From: Pseudomonadota bacterium
Lineage (GTDB): Bacteria; Pseudomonadota; Alphaproteobacteria; Elsterales; Elsteraceae
Reading direction: 5' to 3'
Assembly: GCA_016195115.1 (NCBI GenBank)
Contig: JACQAI010000604.1
Coordinates: 1 to 7,620, forward strand
DNA: 7,620 nucleotides
Both the position numbers and the translations under genes were made by a program. The notes under the pieces were generated by a model, which was given only the letters and a program-made list of their open reading frames with translations, was not told the origin of the DNA and searched no databases. Below, piece by piece: positions 1 through 6,462 of the stretch (positions are counted from its first letter, which is position 1; each line of letters opens with the position of its first letter).

Positions 1-1
1 C

Positions 2-169
2 ATGCAGGGCCGCGTGCCGGCCTATTCGGTGGTCGTGCCCGGCAGCCTGCCGGGCGCGCCGCTGCCCAACGGCGCCCCCGGGCCGTCGCTCTACTGCGCC
101 GTGATCGTCAAGCGCGTCGACGCGCAGACGCGCGAGAAGACCGCGATCAACGAGTTGCTGCGCGCGTGA
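2..169 (+). CDS. dapD: 2,3,4,5-tetrahydropyridine-2,6-dicarboxylate N-succinyltransferase, C-terminal end (partial)
   Basis: Only the last 55 codons are present; the 5' part lies outside the window. The cytosolic enzyme transfers succinyl from succinyl-CoA to tetrahydrodipicolinate in the succinylase branch of diaminopimelate/lysine synthesis. The visible tail carries the family's C-terminal signature: VVVPGSLPG, then a GPSLYCAVIVK strand, then the closing helix VDAQTREKTAINELLR. In known DapD proteins these residues form the last turns of the left-handed beta helix and the C-terminal domain. The TGA stop at 167-169 overlaps the GTG start of dapE in a GTGA motif, so the two genes are probably translationally coupled. 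The dapE neighbour, acting in the same pathway, supports the call. The identification comes from recognised motifs, not from a search. Confidence 0.93.
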   Translation: MQGRVPAYSVVVPGSLPGAPLPNGAPGPSLYCAVIVKRVDAQTREKTAINELLRA

Positions 170-1344
170 GCGTGGCGCAAGCGAGCGCGCCGGCGGCGCT
201 CGATCCGATCGCGCTGGCGCAAGACCTGATCCGCTGCCCGAGCGTGACGCCGGCCGACGCCGGCGCGCTCGACGTGCTGGCGCAGCACCTCGAGGCGCTC
301 GGCTTCACCTGTCACAAGCTGCACTTCGCCGAGCCCGGTACCGCCGACATCGACAACCTCTATGCCCGCATCGGCACGCGGGCGCCGCATTTCTGCTTCG
401 CCGGTCATACCGACGTCGTGCCGGTCGGGCGGCCGGAATCTTGGTCGGTCGACCCGTTCGGCGCCGCCATCCACGGCGACCTGCTGTTCGGCCGCGGCGC
501 CTCGGACATGAAGGGCGCGATCGCGGCGTTCGTCGCGGCCGCCGAGCGCATCCTGGCGCGCCAACCCGCCTTGCCGGGCAGCATCAGCTTCTTGATCACT
601 GGCGACGAAGAAGGGCCGGCGATCAACGGCACGGTCAAGATGCTGCGCTGGCTCGAGGCGCGCGGCGAGCGCATCGACGTGTGCGTGGTCGGCGAGCCGA
701 CCAACCCGACGGTGCTCGGCGAGATGGCCAAGATCGGCCGGCGCGGCAGCCTCAACGGCCGGCTGTTGGTCGACGGCGTGCAAGGCCACGTCGCCTATCC
801 CGATCTCGCCGACAACCCGGTGCCCAAGCTCGTGAAGCTACTGGGCGCGCTCGACGCCGAGCACCTCGACGACGGCACGCCGCACTTCCAGCGCTCCAAC
901 CTCGAGATCGTCACGGTCGACGTCGGCAACCCGACCACCAACCTGATCCCGGCCACCGCCACCGCCGGCTTCAACATCCGCTTCAACGATCTGCACACCG
1001 GTGCTGCGCTCGATGCGCGGCTGCGCCGCCGGCTCGACGCCGTGGGCGTGCCGTACCGACTCGACGTCAGCATCTCGGGCGAAGCGTTCTTGACGCCACC
1101 CGGCCCGTTGAGCGACCTCCTCGTCAAGGCGTGCCGCGCGGTGCTCGGCCGCGCGCCCGAGCTCAGCACCACCGGCGGCACCTCGGACGCGCGCTTCATC
1201 CGTTACCACTGCCCGGTCATCGAGTTCGGCCTGGTCAGTCAGACCATGCACAAGGTCGACGAGCGCGCGGCGCTCTCCGACATCCGCCGTCTGGTCGACG
1301 TCTACGCCGCCATGCTCGAGGATTTCCTCGGCCGAGCCACGTGA
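166..1344 (+). CDS. dapE: succinyl-diaminopimelate desuccinylase
   Basis: This 392-residue M20-family metallopeptidase hydrolyses N-succinyl-LL-diaminopimelate to LL-diaminopimelate and succinate in the cytosol, two steps after DapD. All di-zinc site residues known from Haemophilus DapE can be placed at a near-constant offset: H81 and D83 in GHTDVVP, D114 in GASDMKG, general base E148 and ligand E149 in GDEEG, E177 in GEPT, and H362 in TMHKVDE. The dimerisation (lid) domain spans about residues 185-300, including QGHVAYP, and TGGTSDARF (336-344) is the usual substrate-binding loop. The length is typical for the family (about 375-390). The start is the GTG at 166 overlapping the dapD stop; a second GTG at 172 would remove only two residues, and neither has a strong ribosome binding site, which fits coupling to dapD. 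The TGA stop shares one base with the ATG of the next gene. Confidence 0.96.
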   Translation: MSVAQASAPAALDPIALAQDLIRCPSVTPADAGALDVLAQHLEALGFTCHKLHFAEPGTADIDNLYARIGTRAPHFCFAGHTDVVPVGRPESWSVDPFGAAIHGDLLFGRGASDMKGAIAAFVAAAERILARQPALPGSISFLITGDEEGPAINGTVKMLRWLEARGERIDVCVVGEPTNPTVLGEMAKIGRRGSLNGRLLVDGVQGHVAYPDLADNPVPKLVKLLGALDAEHLDDGTPHFQRSNLEIVTVDVGNPTTNLIPATATAGFNIRFNDLHTGAALDARLRRRLDAVGVPYRLDVSISGEAFLTPPGPLSDLLVKACRAVLGRAPELSTTGGTSDARFIRYHCPVIEFGLVSQTMHKVDERAALSDIRRLVDVYAAMLEDFLGRAT

Positions 1345-1910
1345 TGGCTGCAAGCACCACCGAGATCGCCGCCGCATTGCAGGGCGCGATCCGGCTGGCG
1401 CAGCTCGACGCCGGCGGGCTCAAGTTCTTCGATCGCACGCTCGGCGGCTTCTGGCGCTCGTTCGTTGCCGCCGCCATGGTCGCGCCCGTGCGCATCGCCG
1501 TGCTGATCCTGACCGGCGAAGTGCCCGCCGGCACCGGCGTGCCGCGCGCCGTCGCCGTCGAGATCATCTCCTACGCGATCGGCTGGCTCATCTACCCGTT
1601 CGCCATGCTGTTCGCGGTCGACCTGCTGAAGCGTCGGGAGCGGTATTTCGACTACCTGGTGCCCTACAACTGGGCCAATGTGCCCGCGGCCGGACTGTTC
1701 CTCATGGTCGCCGGGCTGGGGACCTTGCTGCCGGCGCCGCTCTACAACCTGCTGTCGCTCGTCGCGCTCATCTCGGTGCTGATCTACCAGTGGTTCATCG
1801 CCCGGATCGGTCTCATGGTGTCGGCGAGCGTCGCCGTCGCCCTCGTGCTGCTCGATCTCGTCCTCTACCTCGTGATGACGCGTATCACCCAGCTTCTGCT
1901 GGCGGCGTAG
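1344..1910 (+). CDS. uncharacterised five-helix inner-membrane protein, coupled to dapE
   Basis: I do not recognise a characterised function. The protein has 188 residues: a mostly soluble N-terminal stretch (1-36) with the segment LKFFDRTLGGFWRSF just before the membrane, then about five hydrophobic segments near residues 37-57, 68-94, 110-129, 133-152 and 156-179. Segments two and three are separated by a charged loop, DLLKRRERYFDYLVPYNW, rich in basic and aromatic residues. There is no signal peptide, catalytic motif or transporter signature that I can name. The ATG at 1344 overlaps the dapE stop (TGATG), which fixes the start and implies translation by ribosomes finishing dapE. The frame stays open upstream inside dapE only because that is GC-rich shadow sequence. 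The 3' end overlaps truA on the other strand by 26 bp. The topology loosely recalls small Yip1-like membrane proteins, but that is a guess. The gene is certain, the function is not. Confidence 0.88.
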   Translation: MAASTTEIAAALQGAIRLAQLDAGGLKFFDRTLGGFWRSFVAAAMVAPVRIAVLILTGEVPAGTGVPRAVAVEIISYAIGWLIYPFAMLFAVDLLKRRERYFDYLVPYNWANVPAAGLFLMVAGLGTLLPAPLYNLLSLVALISVLIYQWFIARIGLMVSASVAVALVLLDLVLYLVMTRITQLLLAA

Positions 1911-2649
1911 GATCGTACCGCACCGCCATGAGATAGAGACCATGCGCCGGCGCGGTTTCGCCGCCGCGGGCGCGGTTGCGCGCCGCCAGCGCGTCGGACA
2001 CATCGTCGGCGGTCCATTTGCCGAGCCCGACCAGCAGCAGGGTGCCGGCGATATTGCGCACCTGGTGGTGCAGGAACGACGGCGCGGCGGCCTCGATCAG
2101 AACCGCATCGCCGTCGCGCGCGACGGCGATGCGGCTCAGGGTTTTGACCGGCGAGGCGGCCTGGCACAGGCTGGCGCGGAAGGTCGAGAAATCGTGCTTG
2201 CCGATCAGGCGCGCCGCCGCGGCGTGCATGGCGTCGGCGTCGAGCGGCTGGTTGACCTGCCAGGCGCGCTCGCGTTCGAGTGCCAGCGGCGCGCGTCGGT
2301 TGGCGATGCAGTAGCGATAGCGCCGCTCGGTCGCCGAGAAGCGGGCATGAAAATCGTTGCCGACCGCCGCGGCGTCGAGCACCGCGATCGGATCCGGCTT
2401 GAGGTGGTGGTTGAGCGCCTCCGAGACGCGGAACGCATCCCACGCGCGGCTGAGGTCGATGTGGACCACCTGGCCGCGCGCGTGGACGCCGGCGTCGGTG
2501 CGCCCGGCCGCGGTCGCCGTCACGGTGTCGCCCGAGAAGCGCGCCACCGCCGCCTCGACCGCCGCCTGCACCGAGGGGCCGTTGTCCTGGCGCTGCCAGC
2601 CGACGAACGGCGTGCCGTCATACTCCAGGGTCAGGCGATAGCGCGGCAT
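1885..2649 (-). CDS. truA: tRNA pseudouridine(38-40) synthase
   Basis: This cytosolic 254-residue enzyme isomerises uridines 38-40 in the anticodon arm of many tRNAs. The catalytic aspartate is D52 in AGRTDAGVHA. The N-terminus RYRLTLEYDGTPFVGWQRQ is the classic TruA opening, RRYRYCI (109-115) carries the conserved active-site tyrosine, and KHDFSTFRAS (151-160) and FLHHQVRNIAGTL (192-204) complete the family pattern. The ATG at 2649 begins MPRYRL and gives a family-typical length; the frame runs 29 codons further upstream, but only into the fmt coding region. It lies 7 nt downstream of the fmt stop, so it is the last gene of a def-fmt-truA operon. Its TGA lies inside the 3' end of the convergent membrane-protein gene. 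Confidence 0.96.
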   Translation of the reverse strand: MPRYRLTLEYDGTPFVGWQRQDNGPSVQAAVEAAVARFSGDTVTATAAGRTDAGVHARGQVVHIDLSRAWDAFRVSEALNHHLKPDPIAVLDAAAVGNDFHARFSATERRYRYCIANRRAPLALERERAWQVNQPLDADAMHAAAARLIGKHDFSTFRASLCQAASPVKTLSRIAVARDGDAVLIEAAAPSFLHHQVRNIAGTLLLVGLGKWTADDVSDALAARNRARGGETAPAHGLYLMAVRYDPTPPAEAG

Positions 2650-2656
2650 GTCGTGC

Positions 2657-3592
2657 TCACGGCTCGAAGCGGCCGCCGGCGGGCAGTGCGAAGCCGCGCC
2701 GGAACGCCTCGGCCTCGAGCGGCGCGCGGCCGGCACGCTGCAGACGGGTCAAGCGCAGCGCCTGTTCGCCGCAGGCGACCAGCAGGCGATCGTCGAGCAG
2801 GGTGCCCGGCGCGCCGCGGCCGGTCTCGACCGCGGCGGCCAGGATCTTGATGCGCTCGCCGCTGTGCTCGGCGTAGGCGCCGGGGCGCGGCGCGAAGGCG
2901 CGTACCGCACGCGCCAGCTCGACCGCCGGCTTGGTCCAGTCGAGCTTGGGCTCGGTGCGCTCCAGCTTGGCCGCGTAGGTCACGCCGTCGCTCGGCTGCG
3001 GCGTCGCGGCAAGGCGTCCGGCCAGGAGATCGGGCAGGCTGTCGACCAGGAGCCGCGCGGCGAGCGCCGCCAAAGCGTCGTGCAGCGCGCCGCCGGTCGC
3101 GTCGGGCGCGATCGGCAGCGCCTCCTGGCGCAGCATCGCGCCGGTGTCGAGGCCGGCGTCCATCTGCATCAGGGTGATGCCCGTGACGGTGTCGCCGGCC
3201 AGGATGGCGCGCTGGATCGGTGCCGCGCCGCGCCAGCGCGGCAGCAACGAGGCGTGCAGGTTGATGCAGCCGCGCCGCGGCGCGTCGAGCAACGCTTGCG
3301 GCAGGATCAGGCCGTAGGCGGCGACCACCGCCAGATCGAGCTCGAGCGCGGCGAAGTCGCGGATCGCATCCGGATCGCGCAGCCGGGCCGGCGTGCGCAC
3401 GGCAAGCCCGGCATCGCGCGCGAGGCGCTCGACCGGCGACGGCTGCGGCTGCTGGCCGCGCCCGGCCGGGCGCGGCGGCTGGGCATAGACGCACAGCGGC
3501 GGCGCGCCGGCATCGATCAGCGCGCGCAGGCTGGTCGCGGCGAAGTCGGGCGTTCCGAGAAAGGCCAGGCGCGGGCGGTCGCCAAGAGTCAA
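2657..3592 (-). CDS. fmt: methionyl-tRNA formyltransferase
   Basis: The 311-residue enzyme formylates initiator Met-tRNA with 10-formyltetrahydrofolate, preparing bacterial translation initiation. The N-terminal formyltransferase Rossmann domain opens with LAFLGTPDFAATSL. The catalytic triad is visible as N111 and H113 in INLHASLLPRWRGAAPIQ and D149 in MDAGLDTGAML. The C-terminal tRNA-binding domain (about 205-305) begins with VTYAAKLERTEPKLDW. The start is a TTG at 3592, seven bases after the def stop; no ATG or GTG closer to the conserved opening would keep it intact, and the resulting length matches the family. No strong ribosome binding site is seen, so translation probably depends on coupling to def. 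The def and truA neighbours are functionally linked: Def removes the formyl group that Fmt adds. Confidence 0.95.
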   Translation of the reverse strand: MTLGDRPRLAFLGTPDFAATSLRALIDAGAPPLCVYAQPPRPAGRGQQPQPSPVERLARDAGLAVRTPARLRDPDAIRDFAALELDLAVVAAYGLILPQALLDAPRRGCINLHASLLPRWRGAAPIQRAILAGDTVTGITLMQMDAGLDTGAMLRQEALPIAPDATGGALHDALAALAARLLVDSLPDLLAGRLAATPQPSDGVTYAAKLERTEPKLDWTKPAVELARAVRAFAPRPGAYAEHSGERIKILAAAVETGRGAPGTLLDDRLLVACGEQALRLTRLQRAGRAPLEAEAFRRGFALPAGGRFEP

Positions 3593-3599
3593 GGGCCGC

Positions 3600-4127
3600 T
3601 CAGGCGTCGGCGTCGGCGGCGGCGAGTTTGCGCGCCTTCACGAGCTTGCGCAGGATGATGTTGCGCTTCAGCGCCGAGATGTGGTCGACGAACAGGACGC
3701 CCTCGAGATGGTCCATCTCGTGCTGCAAGCAGGTCGCGAGCAGCCCCTCGGCGTCGAGCTCGATCAGCGCGTTGTCGTAGTCGCGAAAGCGCACCTTGAC
3801 GGCGGCCGGGCGCGCGACGTCGGCGTAGTGCTCGGGCAGCGACAGGCAGCCCTCCTCGTAGGTCGCGTCCTCGTCCGCGGCCCAGACGATCTGCGGATCG
3901 GCGACGCGCAGCGGCTGACGCGGCTCGCCGCTCGGCGCGATGTCGAGCACCAGGACGCGCTTGAGGACGCCGACCTGGGGCGCCGCCAGGCCGATCCCGG
4001 GTGCGGCGTACATGGTCTCGAGCATGTCGTCCATCAGCTGGCGGATCTCGGTGTCGACGGTGCCGACCGGTTTTGCCTTGAGTTTCAGCCGGGGATCGGG
4101 AGCAGTGATAATCGAAAGCTTAGCCAT
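3600..4127 (-). CDS. def: peptide deformylase
   Basis: This 175-residue metalloenzyme (iron or zinc) removes the N-formyl group from nascent proteins at the ribosome. All three deformylase motifs are present: GIGLAAPQVG (44-53), EEGCLSLP with metal ligand C94, and QHEMDHLEG with ligands H136 and H140 and catalytic E137. I chose the ATG at 4127 (MAKLSIITAPDPRLK), which places the conserved opening at the usual distance. A longer frame from a TTG at 4190 would add 21 residues (MTDHGLRPTYAHDS...) unlike deformylases, and its first bases coincide with a TTGACG promoter candidate. The usual asparagine of the mid-protein NP(E/Q)IV segment is aspartate here (ADPQIVW, 76-82), a small deviation. It is the first gene of the def-fmt-truA operon. 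Confidence 0.95.
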   Translation of the reverse strand: MAKLSIITAPDPRLKLKAKPVGTVDTEIRQLMDDMLETMYAAPGIGLAAPQVGVLKRVLVLDIAPSGEPRQPLRVADPQIVWAADEDATYEEGCLSLPEHYADVARPAAVKVRFRDYDNALIELDAEGLLATCLQHEMDHLEGVLFVDHISALKRNIILRKLVKARKLAAADADA

Positions 4128-4161
4128 GTCGTCGACGCGCAAGCCCTTGGAGTCATGAGCG

Positions 4162-4190
4162 TAGGTAGGCCGCAGCCCGTGATCCGTCAA
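4162..4190 (-). promoter_or_regulatory. candidate housekeeping promoter for def-fmt-truA
   Basis: Read on the minus strand, TTGACG (4190-4185) is followed after 17 bases by TACCTA (4167-4162). The first element, extended to TTGACGG, matches the vegetative -35 described for alphaproteobacteria such as Caulobacter (TTGACGS). CCTACCTA is a partial match to the matching -10 (GCTANAWC), and the spacing between them falls in the reported range. Transcription would begin near 4155, leaving a leader of about 28 bases before the def ATG. The site lies in the 83-bp gap between the divergent def and glycosyltransferase genes. The -10 is weak, so this is a candidate only. Confidence 0.45.
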
Positions 4191-4210
4191 GCATTCCGGC
4201 AGCCCCGACC

Positions 4211-5746
4211 ATGACGGCGCGGGGACTGCGCGGCTGGCTGATCGCGCTGGCCGCGCTGCTGGCGCTCGCGACCGGCGCGCTGACGTTCCGGCCGGCCGCC
4301 ATGGTGTTCGCGACGCCGTTGACCGAGGATGGCTTCTACAGCCTGGCGGTGGCGCGCAATGTCGCGGCGGGGGCCGGCGTCACCGCCGATGGCCGCCAAC
4401 CGACCAACGGCTTCCAGCCGCTGTTCACCTTCGTGGAGGCCGCCGCCTATCGCATCAGCGCCGGCGACGAGGTGCTGGCGCTGCGGCTCGTCATCGCGGT
4501 GTCGTGGCTGCTCTACGTCGCCACCGGCTGGCTGGTCGGCGCGCTCGCGGCCGACGCGGTCGAGGACGCCGGGCCGACGCGCGCGCTGCGGCGTTGGCTC
4601 GCGACCTTGCTCTATGCCGGCGGCTTCCTCACGTTCATGCATCACTTCAACGGTCTCGAAACCGGTTGCGTGCTGTTCCTCTACGCGCTGGCGTGGCGGC
4701 TCTACCAGCGCGGCTGGTTCGAGCGCCCGGGCGGACCGGTGATCTTCGGCGGTCTGCTCGGCCTGCTGGTGCTGGCGCGCATCGACAGCGCGGTGTTCGT
4801 CGCGCTGTTCGCGGCCTGGCAGTTGATCACGCGCTGGCGCACCGACCCGCTGGCCGCGCTGTGGCGCGCCGGCGCGCCGGCGGCGATCGCCCTCATCGTG
4901 TCGTCGCCGTGGTGGGCCTACAATTTTTTTGAGTTCGGCTCGCTGATGCCGACCAGCGGCACGGCGCAGCAGGAATGGGGCCTGTTCGAGCGCCGCCTGC
5001 GCTGGGTGCTCTGGGCGCTCGGCGCCTCCAGCCTGCCGACCTTGTGGCTCGGCCGTTACGACGAGCTGTTCCACGACGGCATTCTGTTGAGCGGGCTGCG
5101 CGCCCTCGTGATCGCCGCGCTGCTGGTGCTGATCCTCCGCGCGGTGCGCCAGGCCGGCCGGCCGCCGCGTCCTGGCACGCGGCACACGCTCGGGTTCGGC
5201 CTCGTGCTGGCGACGGCGATCGGCGCGCTGGCGCTCTATTACGGCCTCAGCTTCATCGCCTACTGGTTCTACTACCGCTATCTGTTCCCGGTGGCGCTGC
5301 CGGCTTGCGTGTCGATCGCGTGGTGGGCGGCGCCGTTGGCGCTGCGCCGGCCGGTGTGGGCAGGCGCGCTCGTGGCCATGCTGTGCCTGCCGACCGTGAT
5401 TTCGGCGGTGCTGGCGCAGCACGGCCGCACCCTGCACGTCGAGACGGTCTACTGGGAGCAGCTGGCGCTGATCGCCGAGCACGTGCCGGAGGCCGACGCG
5501 GTCGCCGCGGGACAAACCGGCACGCTGAATTATTTCCGGCCGCGCGTCGTCAATGTCGACGGCAAGGTCAATCGCGAAGCGATCCCCTACCAGGCGCGCA
5601 TGTGGGACTATCTGGCGGCGCGCGACGTGCGCTGGTTCGCCGACTGGCCGTTCTATGTCGAGAAATATCTCGGCGCGACGCCGGAGCAGCACGGCTGGCG
5701 TCAGGTTGGCGCCAAGGGCTACTGGCAATTGTGGCACCGCAACTAG
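4211..5746 (+). CDS. GT-C-type polytopic membrane glycosyltransferase (ArnT/PMT-like)
   Basis: The 511-residue protein has an N-terminal membrane anchor (about 8-27) and roughly ten further hydrophobic segments up to residue 402, followed by a soluble tail of about 110 residues. The first periplasmic loop holds TEDGFYSLAVARN (38-50), then DGRQPTNGFQPL (60-71). An acidic pair (E39-D40) in this loop followed by an aromatic stretch is typical of GT-C enzymes, which transfer sugars from polyprenyl-phosphate donors on the periplasmic face. LARID (188-192), YNFFEFGSLMPTSG (237-250), RYLFP (356-360) and VNVDGKVN (447-454) are further features I associate with this uncharacterised bacterial group. 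Donor and acceptor cannot be told; lipopolysaccharide, exopolysaccharide or protein decoration are all possible. The ATG at 4211 gives a sensible N-terminal helix but has no clear ribosome binding site. Codons 238-240 contain a run of seven T. It stands alone, divergent from def, with no other glycan gene in view. Confidence 0.85.
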   Translation: MTARGLRGWLIALAALLALATGALTFRPAAMVFATPLTEDGFYSLAVARNVAAGAGVTADGRQPTNGFQPLFTFVEAAAYRISAGDEVLALRLVIAVSWLLYVATGWLVGALAADAVEDAGPTRALRRWLATLLYAGGFLTFMHHFNGLETGCVLFLYALAWRLYQRGWFERPGGPVIFGGLLGLLVLARIDSAVFVALFAAWQLITRWRTDPLAALWRAGAPAAIALIVSSPWWAYNFFEFGSLMPTSGTAQQEWGLFERRLRWVLWALGASSLPTLWLGRYDELFHDGILLSGLRALVIAALLVLILRAVRQAGRPPRPGTRHTLGFGLVLATAIGALALYYGLSFIAYWFYYRYLFPVALPACVSIAWWAAPLALRRPVWAGALVAMLCLPTVISAVLAQHGRTLHVETVYWEQLALIAEHVPEADAVAAGQTGTLNYFRPRVVNVDGKVNREAIPYQARMWDYLAARDVRWFADWPFYVEKYLGATPEQHGWRQVGAKGYWQLWHRN

Positions 5747-5795
5747 AGCGGCGTAGGCAGGAGTGCGGAGCGCATAAACCGGCCGGACTAGGTCG

Positions 5796-5811
5796 GATGG
5801 CGCACGCCATC
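5796..5811. repeat. small palindrome, possible REP-like element
   Basis: GATGGCG and CGCCATC form a perfect 7-bp inverted repeat around two bases, in the gap after the glycosyltransferase gene. The flanks (TAGGTCGGAT before it, TTACGCATTAGCG after it) recall dispersed intergenic palindromes of the TAGGTCGGATTAGCG type common in proteobacteria, here apparently degenerate. No T-run follows, so it is not a good intrinsic terminator. Only one copy is in the window, so its repeat status is inference. Confidence 0.3.
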
Positions 5812-5843
5812 GCGAGTTGCCTTACGCATTAGCGAAATTTGAG

Positions 5844-5868
5844 GGAACGGCCGCCGCCGCGGCCTGTT
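5844..5868 (+). promoter_or_regulatory. candidate EcfG/RpoE2 (general stress response) promoter for the PRC-barrel gene
   Basis: GGAAC at 5844-5848 is followed, after 16 bases, by TGTT at 5865-5868. The published alphaproteobacterial general-stress promoter is GGAAC, 16-17 bases, then CGTT (written for Sinorhizobium RpoE2 as GGAAC-N18/19-TT). The -35 is exact, the spacing is right, and the -10 differs at one base. Transcription would begin around 5875, about 28 bases before the ATG at 5903. The 16-base spacer is itself an inverted repeat, GGCCG-CCGCCG-CGGCC. The match is by eye and has not been tested against background frequency. Confidence 0.5.
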
Positions 5869-5892
5869 GAGTCGTCACGAGCCACTACCAAT

Positions 5893-5896
5893 GAGG
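5893..5896 (+). promoter_or_regulatory. ribosome binding site deciding the PRC-barrel start
   Basis: GAGG lies six bases before the ATG at 5903. It falls inside the codons that would follow the alternative ATG at 5891, so it favours the downstream start, which also gives the most compact signal peptide. Confidence 0.6.
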
Positions 5897-5902
5897 TCCG
5901 TT

Positions 5903-6442
5903 ATGCGTACGTCCCTGCTTGCGGCGACGGCGGCTCTCGCCCTGGTTGCCGGTCCGGTGTTGGCGCAGTCTCCGGGCAGTGGCCCGACGACCCGCGGCAG
6001 CCCTCCCAACGCGACCCAGATGTCGACCCCGCGCGCGCCGCTGCCCAATCCCCTGACCCAGGAGGACGTCTCCAAGATCAAGGGCACCGATGTCTACGGC
6101 GCCGACGACAGGAAGCTCGGCAGCATCGACACCGTGCTGATCAATCCGCAGTCCAAGGCGATCGACCGGCTGGTCGTGAAGTCGGGCGGCGTGCTCGGTG
6201 TCGGCGGCCGCGACGTCGCGATCGCGATCGACCAGTTCAACTGGGATAGCGCTAGGGAAGGCTTCCGGCTGTCGAAGACCGCCGATCAGCTGAAGGCGAT
6301 GCCCGACTGGAAGGCCGCGAACGCCGGTGCGTCGGGCAGCGCGCCCCGCGTGACCACGCCGGCGTCGAGCGGCGCGTCGGGCACCGCGGGTTCGAGCGGC
6401 ATGGGTGCCGGCACCACGACTCCGGGGACTCCCTCGAAGTAG
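5903..6442 (+). CDS. exported PRC-barrel domain protein
   Basis: The 179-residue product starts with a clean Sec signal peptide: MRTS, a hydrophobic core LLAATAALALVAG and a likely cleavage at VLA|Q (21/22). A proline-rich linker (about 22-50) leads to a PRC-barrel-like domain at roughly 52-136, with KIKGTDVYGADDRKLGSIDTV (58-78), IDRLVVKSGGVLGVGGRDVAI (88-108), and FRLSKTADQLKAMPDW (121-136). The last 40 residues are a low-complexity Ser/Gly/Thr/Ala tail, probably disordered. It is expected in the periplasm. PRC barrels occur in RimM and photosynthetic reaction-centre H subunits; the role of small secreted versions is unknown, though such proteins often turn up in alphaproteobacterial stress regulons, which fits the promoter candidate upstream. 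Starts at 5891 or a TTG at 5867 are possible but less likely. The gene ends just before an intrinsic terminator, so it is probably monocistronic. Confidence 0.88.
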   Translation: MRTSLLAATAALALVAGPVLAQSPGSGPTTRGSPPNATQMSTPRAPLPNPLTQEDVSKIKGTDVYGADDRKLGSIDTVLINPQSKAIDRLVVKSGGVLGVGGRDVAIAIDQFNWDSAREGFRLSKTADQLKAMPDWKAANAGASGSAPRVTTPASSGASGTAGSSGMGAGTTTPGTPSK

Positions 6443-6462
6443 CCGTCTGCCGCCTGTGGCGT

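Noticed and set aside
441..1343. An open frame continuing upstream of the membrane-protein gene through dapE
   Set aside because: The upstream part is Arg/Ala/Pro-rich shadow sequence in an alternative frame of dapE; the ATG at 1344 begins the plausible protein.
1942..2850. A 302-residue plus-strand open frame opposite truA and the end of fmt
   Set aside because: Composition is that of an antisense shadow, and it crosses the boundary of two well-supported genes on the other strand.
4187..5737. A 516-residue open frame on the minus strand across the whole glycosyltransferase gene
   Set aside because: Its product is a low-complexity Arg/Gln/Glu/His/Ala string with no recognisable domain, the usual mirror of a GC-rich coding gene. 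The plus-strand frame has clear membrane helices and GT-C motifs.
5867..5902. TTG (5867) or ATG (5891) as start of the PRC-barrel protein
   Set aside because: The TTG overlaps the candidate -10 element, and the ATG at 5891 lacks a ribosome binding site, whereas the ATG at 5903 has GAGG at six bases and gives a standard signal peptide.
5747..5902. A possible small gene or RNA in the gap before the PRC-barrel gene
   Set aside because: I see only the small palindrome and the promoter candidate; no reading frame with a ribosome binding site, and no tRNA or riboswitch-like structure.
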